A DNA stretch of 64,000 nt, from assembly GCA_030248215.1 (NCBI GenBank), contig JASANG010002377.1, positions 33,186-97,185 on the forward strand, written 5' to 3'. This DNA is from Enoplolaimus lenunculus. Taxonomy: Eukaryota; Nematoda; Enoplea; Enoplida; Thoracostomopsidae. The position numbers and the translations under genes were made by a program. Of this stretch, positions 57,282 to 64,000 are shown piece by piece (the first letter of the stretch is position 1; each line of letters begins with the position of its first letter). The notes under the pieces were generated by a model. The model had not been told where the DNA came from, did not search any database, and saw only the letters and a list, made by a program, of their open reading frames with translations.

Positions 57282-59274
57282 CAATTTTTGTTCGTTGTAT
57301 GTTTCACTGTTCACATTCCAGTTTGTTTTGTGCTTTGTAATACATTCCATTTACAATTGTAACGGTTCAATAAATGTTTGTTTTGCTATTTTCATTTTAA
57401 AAGGGTTGATATACGCTAATTTTTTCAAGAATATTTAACTCGACACATTCCATGAGGTAAACAATGTGAATATACAACAATTCGTCGCCAGACAACTTGT
57501 CGCGCAATACCCTACCTTGTAAATTTTGACTTTTGTGCCACCTCCGTCAGAAATTTCTTGATCGCACCAGATGTCGTTTTGAGTTTATTCTTGGTTCCTG
57601 CATGCCATTTTTTTAACGCGAGCTTGCCTTGAGCACCAGGACTTTTGCTTGATCAAAATAGGCAAAGGTTCATGAATAATGAGCAATGTTGTTTAATTAT
57701 TAACCAGTAATACAATGGTGGATCATAAAATTTCTGAAATTGGGAGCGATCTAGAATTTTCTGTCGAGTTTCGTCAGAAATTTTAGGGTATTCCGACGTA
57801 AATTTAAGACATTTAAGTGTTAAAAATATTAGACACAGATTTCAGAAAAATTTCAAAAACTAGTGTCTAGCATTCAAGACACATAATGTTTGGAGCTTAA
57901 AATAAGACATATTTGTCTGAGTCAGAGTTTAAGAAAATATTTATTTAATTTCGGAAAATATTTTTTGTGTGTAGGCGTAGATTTTAGATTGCTTTTTTCG
58001 CTTAGGCTCACGTATACTCTCCAAAAATATACTTAAAATTTTAGTATAACTGTTCCCGAATTAAGCGTCAATTTTACTTACTATGGTGCTTGGCAAAGTT
58101 TACTTAATTTTAAGCAAACACAAATTTTTTAGCTTTACATTCACTTAATTAATCACGAAATGACAGCAGTAGCTTTACTTATTTACATTATTTAAGCAAA
58201 GATTTACTCAATATTTAATACATTTATACTTAAAAATGTTAGTAAAGTATAATTAAGTTAGAGTGTTTTTACAGAGTAGGTTGCACATTTTTCAACGTGT
58301 AGGCTTAGGCTTAATTTATATTAAATTAGGTGAAAAATTCAAAAATGTTTTTCTTTACCCGTTGAAACCGAAAATAAAATTCTCAAATATGTGTAGCACT
58401 TGTCAACAAGTTGGCGATTCGTGTTTATGTCCATTCCTATAAACTGAGTTATTTTTTGTATTAAATTCTGATTTGACATATGCATAGATAAAAGTTAATG
58501 ATTACTCAAAAACTAAACAAATACTTTTTTTATCATTTTTTTCAATTTCAAACGTTAAATTTTCTTCGCGATGTCTCCACTCAAAAAACATCCGCCAAAA
58601 ATCTGTTTCCGGTCCGTTTCTCATAGCTGTAATGTTATATGAAGTATTTGCTTAATCCCACCATCTTATGTGGCAACCTTGAAAACAGTAACAAGCTACT
58701 GAATTGCAGTATTTGTACAATGCCACAAAAGCAAGATGAGATTTCGCAAACCTCAATTAAACAGGCACCGCAAGCTATGGCCTGTCATTGAGTTCAACTT
58801 TAGTTCCATCCACAAATTCGTTTGAACGATTCTTGACCATTGGAGAGTGTGGGTAAGTCGTAGTTTCCAGTAAAAAATTTTTTAATTTTTATTCCTCAAC
58901 GGAATAATCAGTAGGAGTTAATCTGCGGCTATTTTACTGGGCTGCTAAAAATTAATTCTGTGCATATAATTTACTTACGATTAGACGCTCGATTGCCAAA
59001 ATAAAGTTATATATTTTTAAATTACATTTCAAATAATTTGTAATTTTTGAAAAATTATTAAATATGATTAAGAATGAAGTAATTAGTAATTACTGTAGCA
59101 TTCGAATTATCTCTCGGCTACAGTCATTATTTTGCTTGAAATATTGTAATTCAATAAGTCAACTCTTTTTTAGCTATTTCTAGATTAGCCACTTCAGTGT
59201 ATTAACCAATGTTGTTTCAATTCATTCAAAGTCAACGCTGTACCATATAGATCCATATACGAGAAGCTGCAATA

Positions 59275-59347
59275 GGAGTAAGCGAGGATCGAACCGTTGA
59301 CGTTCCGGTTGCAGAATCGATGCTTTAACCATAGCGCCAAACACGTC
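59275..59347 (-). other. tRNA-like relic (pseudogene or SINE head)
   Basis: On the minus strand TTTGGCGCTATGGTTAAAGC carries a good A box and CGGTTCGATCCTCGCTTACT a B box (GGTTCGATCC) at tRNA spacing. The T-arm and anticodon stems do not pair properly and the loop lacks the usual T before the anticodon, so I do not call a functional tRNA. Confidence 0.4.
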
Positions 59348-60329
59348 ATGGCCGATTATTTGACGTTTAAATTCGACTTACCGTCCCAAACGCTCAAGAC
59401 ATTGTCCCAATGCATAAACGGATATCTTTTGCTTTAAACATCCGTGCTGTTGCATACAATCATTTTCGTAATTATTTTCAATTTTAAAATATATATTCAT
59501 TTCAGTTTCGTTGAATTCAAATAATGAAATTCAAGAAACGGAATGCGTTTCAACGAAATGCAGTTGTAATGTCAACCGCAAACTAATACCAAACAGGAAA
59601 ATGTTTCACTAAAACATTGTGTTTTTATTTAAAAACATTTTACCTGCTGATATTTGTTTGCATGTTGATTATAAAACTGCGTTAAAAATTGCGTCACAGT
59701 TGCAACTGTTTGGATCATGTAGTAATTTGCAATTATTTGCATCATATTTGCTATTGGTACTTGTTACAGGTGCGTTTTGCCGTGCCGTGATTGGTTAGGT
59801 TTGATCCGGAAATTAATGCGATATCAAAACATTCGGCGTATTAAGTGACCAACAAGTTAACTTTAAGTATCATTATTTTATAAAATCAAGATGTAAAACT
59901 ATTAAATATTCAAGAACAATTCATAAATATAAGGCTTGCGCTGTTAATTTACTAGTATAGATATGATATAGTATATGATACGTAAGTACCAAAGCTTCTA
60001 AAGTAAATTATACAAACAGTATTTAATTATATTATTTTTAAATTCATTATTAATTAAAATACCAAAGCATTTCGTACGTAATTTGGGTATTATTTCGGTA
60101 ATTTTTGTGTTTATAAAGTCATTTTAATATGATCGAATATATTAATTGGTAAAAACAGATTACACTCATCGTTGCAGCAAAAAGTTGTTGCAAATATTGG
60201 AACCAGGTGCTGCTATTAACTGAAAAAACATCAGCTTTGTTTCATTAACCTTAATAAAAATCTAACAGCCCCCTGAAGAAAAACACTGGAACCGCTCCAG
60301 TGATTTGAACCCCTTTAGCTCGCGGTTTA

Positions 60330-60394
60330 TTTTAATATTGCATGTTTTATAGACCCACCACAAACCTGGCCACCCCTTAAAGTAACATGGGCCA
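60330..60394. repeat. Family B right-end fragment
   Basis: TTTTATAGACCCACCACAAAC and CACCCCTTAAAGTAACATGG (each within one base) are the family B right end. Confidence 0.55.
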
Positions 60395-60462
60395 TTGCGG
60401 ATTACCGGATATTTCGGAAGAGACGGACTACCGGATATCCATATCATGTACAAATATAAGTC

Positions 60463-60690
60463 CGCCCATGAAAAGATCAGGGCAGGAACGTTGTTCTGTT
60501 GGACTGCACCAGAGTACGCTTAAGCTTTAGACTAACGTTTTTGATTAAGCTTAGACTTTGGTTCAATCTCATTTTTACATTCAGGCTTAAGCTTAGGCTT
60601 AATAATTTTAGACATACGAACAAGCTTGAATCGGTTTACGAACAAGCTTATACTACTGTTACGGCTGTGTTATACAGAATGGCCCAATTA
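60463..60690. mobile_element. Family A element, diverged
   Basis: CCCATGAAAAGATCAGGGC, GGAACGTTGTTCTGTTGGAC and GCTTAAGCTTTAGACTAACG at the left; ACTACTGTTACGGC and AATGGCCC at the right; TTAGGC tract reduced to GGCTTAAGCTTAGGCTT. Confidence 0.55.
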
Positions 60691-61216
60691 TTATCGGACA
60701 GCCCAAAAAAAGTTCCTAAAATTATTAAAAAACGATTTACGTTGCATTAAAGTTATTGTTTAAAAACATTTTGGTTTGATGATGATGTAACAATTTTTAG
60801 AGCTGAGCTCAAAGAATACGCGTTATGTATCACACTGCAAGCCGGAAAATGTGCTTAAATTTGAACGAAATTTAATCGCATAAAGGGTTGCAATGAGCTT
60901 GTAACATCAGTGAAGTAGTGAAACAATGTACTGGTGGGTGGGGGGGTGTGAGTTTCGCATTAAAATACTTGAAAATAACATTGGCCAATGAGTTAACAAT
61001 AAAATTCAATAACAGGGGTCAGTCTTTGCGTTGATGTTGATGGGATAATTTATCAATCCAAAAGCTAAGGTACATATACAGTCCGTATTAAGATGTGGAA
61101 AAAGTTTTCTCGTTCGTTCGCTTAAAATCTTAGACGTGCTTTTATATATCGTCGCTCGAAATGGTATCGTTGCTATGACCCTGATTGCACAATTTATGTA
61201 TATATATTTACCAACA

Positions 61217-61487
61217 TTAACCCTTTCTCACATGAATATTTTCTATTTCCCCTGAGACCTACTTTTATGCTACGATTCGACCTCCAGTGACTGGAGTTGG
61301 AGGCGTATACCATCACCACTCAGCTATAGGAGCTTGACGCTCGAGCCCGAGGGGGCTCTCACGTCTTGTGGTGATTTTGTACTATGTATACGTGTTGCAA
61401 CTGTTAAACACTGTGAGATATATATTATTTACCGTATATACACTGCGCTGAGTTGCCTATAGGCAACTCAATGTGAGAAGGGGTTAA
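61217..61487. mobile_element. piggyBac-like MITE flanked by TTAA
   Basis: TTAACCCTTTCTCACAT at 61217 is mirrored by ATGTGAGAAGGGGTTAA ending at 61487. TTAA target duplication plus termini starting CCCT are the signature of piggyBac transposons. At 271 bases with no frame it is non-autonomous. A perfect internal palindrome, GAGTTGCCTATAGGCAACTC, lies next to the right end. Confidence 0.8.
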
Positions 61488-61792
61488 TATACAGATATTT
61501 TAAAACAATTAAAAAGTTTCAAATCAACTGATATTTTATTTATGTTTTAGCTTGAAACATTTTATAAATCGCATTTTTAGAAAAATATCCGCATTAATTT
61601 GATGCAATTTTGAATTTTTGAAAATTTTCAAGCATCATCAAGCGTTTTACTCACCAGCCGCTCCAGAACGTACAGAAACCTGAAATTAAGCAAAAAAGTT
61701 ACGAAACTTAGAAATCTCTCATAGCAGTTATATATTGAACACATACCGAGTAAAAGCTGCAAGTTTATTAATACAAAGTGACGGTCAATGTT

Positions 61793-61965
61793 TGCTTTAA
61801 GGGACGTACCAGTAAATTAAGTGTATTCCTAAGCCTAATCCCTAAGCCTAAGCGTTGCAAAAATGTGTTCCTAAGCCTAAGCAAAAACATTTAATCTAGA
61901 ATCGAAACCTACTCTTTTATAGACCCGTCAGAAAACTGAACACCCCTTAAAATAACATTGTGCTA
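61793..61965. mobile_element. Family B element, diverged
   Basis: GCTTTAAGGGACGTACCAG at the left and CACCCCTTAAAATAACATTG at the right; CCTAAGCCTAATCCCTAAGC and CCTAAGCCTAAGC inside. Confidence 0.6.
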
Positions 61966-62204
61966 ATCTGAGCCTACACCTGAGCCTAAACCTACACTTA
62001 AACTCTGAACTAAAGGCTACACACTTATACTTAAACATAGGGTGACAACCAAGCCTAATGCTAAATACTACAAATATGTTTAACCTATATTTAAGCTTAA
62101 CCAAATAGCTTAAAGCTTAGAAGAACGCCAAATGCCTATAATTTTTTCATACGAACCGTTCAATAACTTTGAACCTCTGACAAGAAAACCTTACAAAATA
62201 TAGG

Positions 62205-62350
62205 CCTATGTAATGATCAAAGGCGGAACGTTTTTCTGCGGAGCTGTAATAGAGTAAGCTTAAGCTTTACACTAATATTCTGCTTGCACTTAGGCATTGT
62301 TTTAAGCTGATTCTTGCAAGTGCTACTGTGTACGACCCAGTTCTATACAT
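62205..62350. repeat. Family A fragment
   Basis: TAATGATCAAAGGCGGAACG, TTTTTCTGCGGAGCTGTAAT and GAGTAAGCTTAAGCTTTAC match the left half; the TTAGGC core is almost lost. Confidence 0.5.
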
Positions 62351-62950
62351 TGTCCAAACTATACGCTAAATGAATTAAATTAGAATTTTCACTTGGTGTC
62401 GTTGCTTCGTTTATTTAATACTCATCTATTCATTTTTTATTTATTTTTCATTTAAAATATAAACATATTACAAAAGCATACAATAACCAAATACACTGAA
62501 AAACGAATTTAAGCGATTTTCGCACCGTATTCGATTGCATCAACTGCAAACCAAAATGTATTTGAGAAAACACCATACGGTTAAATCAATTTCTGTAAAT
62601 TTTACACTTTAAAAGTATACTCTGCACTAGACGTAGCAAAGATTCCATTCCGGATGGCAATTATTAAACAGTTTACAAATTTGCCTAGGGATCAACAATT
62701 GTTTTCGAGTCTCATTAGTTCTAAAATCCGTAAAAATGTCCTATCTTTCTTAATTTGTAGGTAGGGGTTTCCGTGGATGTCCCCTCAATGCCGCCTCTCA
62801 TGACTGAGAAATAACACATACCATCGTCTATGATGAGTAACAAACTAAACGTTAGGCTGAGAATTATTGCATTTTTAGGTGATATTTATGTTTTCTTATT
62901 TTAGTGAAGAATATTGCTAAATTATTAAAATCACAGTCAAGAAACACTGA

Positions 62951-63142
62951 CCCATGTAAAAGATTAGGGACGGAACGTTTTCTGTAGATCTGGATACCCT
63001 TTAGACTAATTTTTTGCTTAAACTTACGCTTTTAGGCTTAGGCTATAGGTACATATAACCTCATTGTTACGCTTAGGCTTAGGCTTACGCTTACGCTTAG
63101 GATGTTAGAACATTACTGTTCCGCTGCTGTTCATTAATTTGT
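62951..63142. mobile_element. Family A element
   Basis: ACCCATGTAAAAGATTAGGG to TGTTCCGCTGCTGTTCATTA, with TTAGGCTTAGGCT and GCTTAGGCTTAGGCTTACGC cores. Confidence 0.6.
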
Positions 63143-63248
63143 CCGCTAAAATGAACCGAAGCGCAAACATACCCACGTTAAAATTTTTACTGGGGGCTGA
63201 CATATGACAGTCATAGGAACCTGAAGCTAAACGGTACCGTTGGTGTAC

Positions 63249-63679
63249 GGGGGGGGTGCAAGCGGGAAAATGTTAACACAACCGTAGATTTAGAGGGGTG
63301 CAAGCATGAAAATGTTAACACAACCGTAGATTTAAAGAGGGGGTGCAGCATGAAAATGTTATCACAACCTAAGATTTAAAGAGGGGGTGCAAGCATGAAA
63401 ATGTTAACACAACCGTAGATTTAAAGAGGGGGTGCAAGCATGAAAATGCTAACAACCGAAGATATAAAGAGTGGGTGCAAGAAAGAAAATGTTAACACAA
63501 CAGAAGATTTAAAGAGGGGGTGCAAGCATGAAAATGTTATAATAATCGTAGATTTAAAGAGGGGGTGCAAGCATGAAAAAAATGTTAACACAACCGTAGA
63601 TTTAAACAGGGGGTGCAAGCATGAAAATGTTAACACAACCGTAGATTTAAAGAGGGGGTGCAAGCTTGAAAATGCTAGC
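63249..63679 (+). repeat. About 44-bp minisatellite near the right edge
   Basis: About ten units with GGGTGCAAGCATGAAAATG and TTAACACAACCGTAGATTTA, small length differences between units. Frames on both strands (63421-63729 and 63440-63733) are by-products. Confidence 0.9.
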
Positions 63680-64000
63680 ACAACACGATATATTGTCAAC
63701 ACTAATTTTAAGCATCCAATTTTAGGCATGTGATATCTCTGAGCGCTCGCATTTGATTTTATAAATTTTATAGCTTTGGTTGAGTTAAATTGTTCTTAAA
63801 CAATTTTTGATTAGTAACTCTGACACTTAATGTGATAGATGAGGAACTAAACACACGACACGCAAAGTTGAAGATATTCTAGGCGAACCAAAAATTTTCC
63901 AAAGTTCGAATATCTGTACATCCAAACGTCGCTCTGGCTACAAAATACATAGCTAGTACCTTTACGTCCCTACCCAGCTCATCTTGCCAGTGGGACTAAA

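Larger units (their letters stand above)
56408..64000. other. Region downstream of the cuticlin gene, no gene seen
   Basis: The cuticlin 3' end is not fixed; an AATAAA lies near 57370. The stretch holds family A and B elements, a tRNA-like relic, a piggyBac-like MITE and a minisatellite, listed separately. 57280-59200 and 59350-60250 are AT-rich unique DNA with no exon I can support. Confidence 0.5.

Noticed and set aside
63421-63733. Frames of about 100 codons on both strands
   Set aside because: By-products of the 44-bp minisatellite.

Overview
This is eukaryotic DNA, most likely from a nematode. Three things point that way: many interspersed elements carry runs of TTAGGC, the nematode telomere hexamer; one gene encodes a cuticlin-type ZP protein; and all genes are split by GT-AG introns. 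Introns are long and packed with repeats, which fits a repeat-rich, non-rhabditine lineage (for example Enoplea or mermithids) better than Caenorhabditis; that placement is inference.

Three protein-coding genes were assembled by hand from splice sites and reading-frame phase, all on the plus strand. (1) About 754-29805, with its 5' end outside the window: a very large gene of about 24 exons and at least 3,805 residues. I read it as a homologue of TASOR/TASOR2, the scaffold of the HUSH transposon-silencing complex. Its N-terminal exons match the TASOR pseudo-PARP domain, exons at 9182-10881 look like the SPOC domain, and the last exons match the TASOR C-terminal PIN-like domain. Between them lie long disordered segments, including one uninterrupted 7.6-kb exon with an RS/RE/RD-rich tract. 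(2) 33691-36858: ribose-5-phosphate isomerase (RpiA family), four exons, 245 residues, catalytic residues intact. (3) 47798-56407: a cuticlin-like ZP-domain membrane protein, nine exons, 463 residues, with signal peptide, furin-type site and C-terminal membrane helix.

The rest is introns and intergenic DNA full of short non-autonomous elements and satellites. I separate two families with internal TTAGGC tracts (A and B), a foldback family with long terminal inverted repeats (C), a CCGGTTCCGG-rich family (D), a family with TAGGGATGTGCCGAT ends (E), a family with GCGAAGC and TTCGAGCTTCGCTC ends (F), and one piggyBac-like MITE flanked by TTAA. Tandem repeats include a 21-bp minisatellite inside the isomerase gene, a 49-bp minisatellite with higher-order structure, a roughly 44-bp minisatellite near the right edge, and AT-rich microsatellites. 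Half of a family B element was co-amplified with the first exon of the isomerase gene.

The genes do not form an operon; distances are many kilobases and their roles differ (chromatin silencing, pentose phosphate metabolism, cuticle). The most notable combination is a HUSH-type silencer gene in a nematode locus dense with mobile elements. No computation was run: all homology calls rest on remembered family motifs and on the agreement of exon phases.
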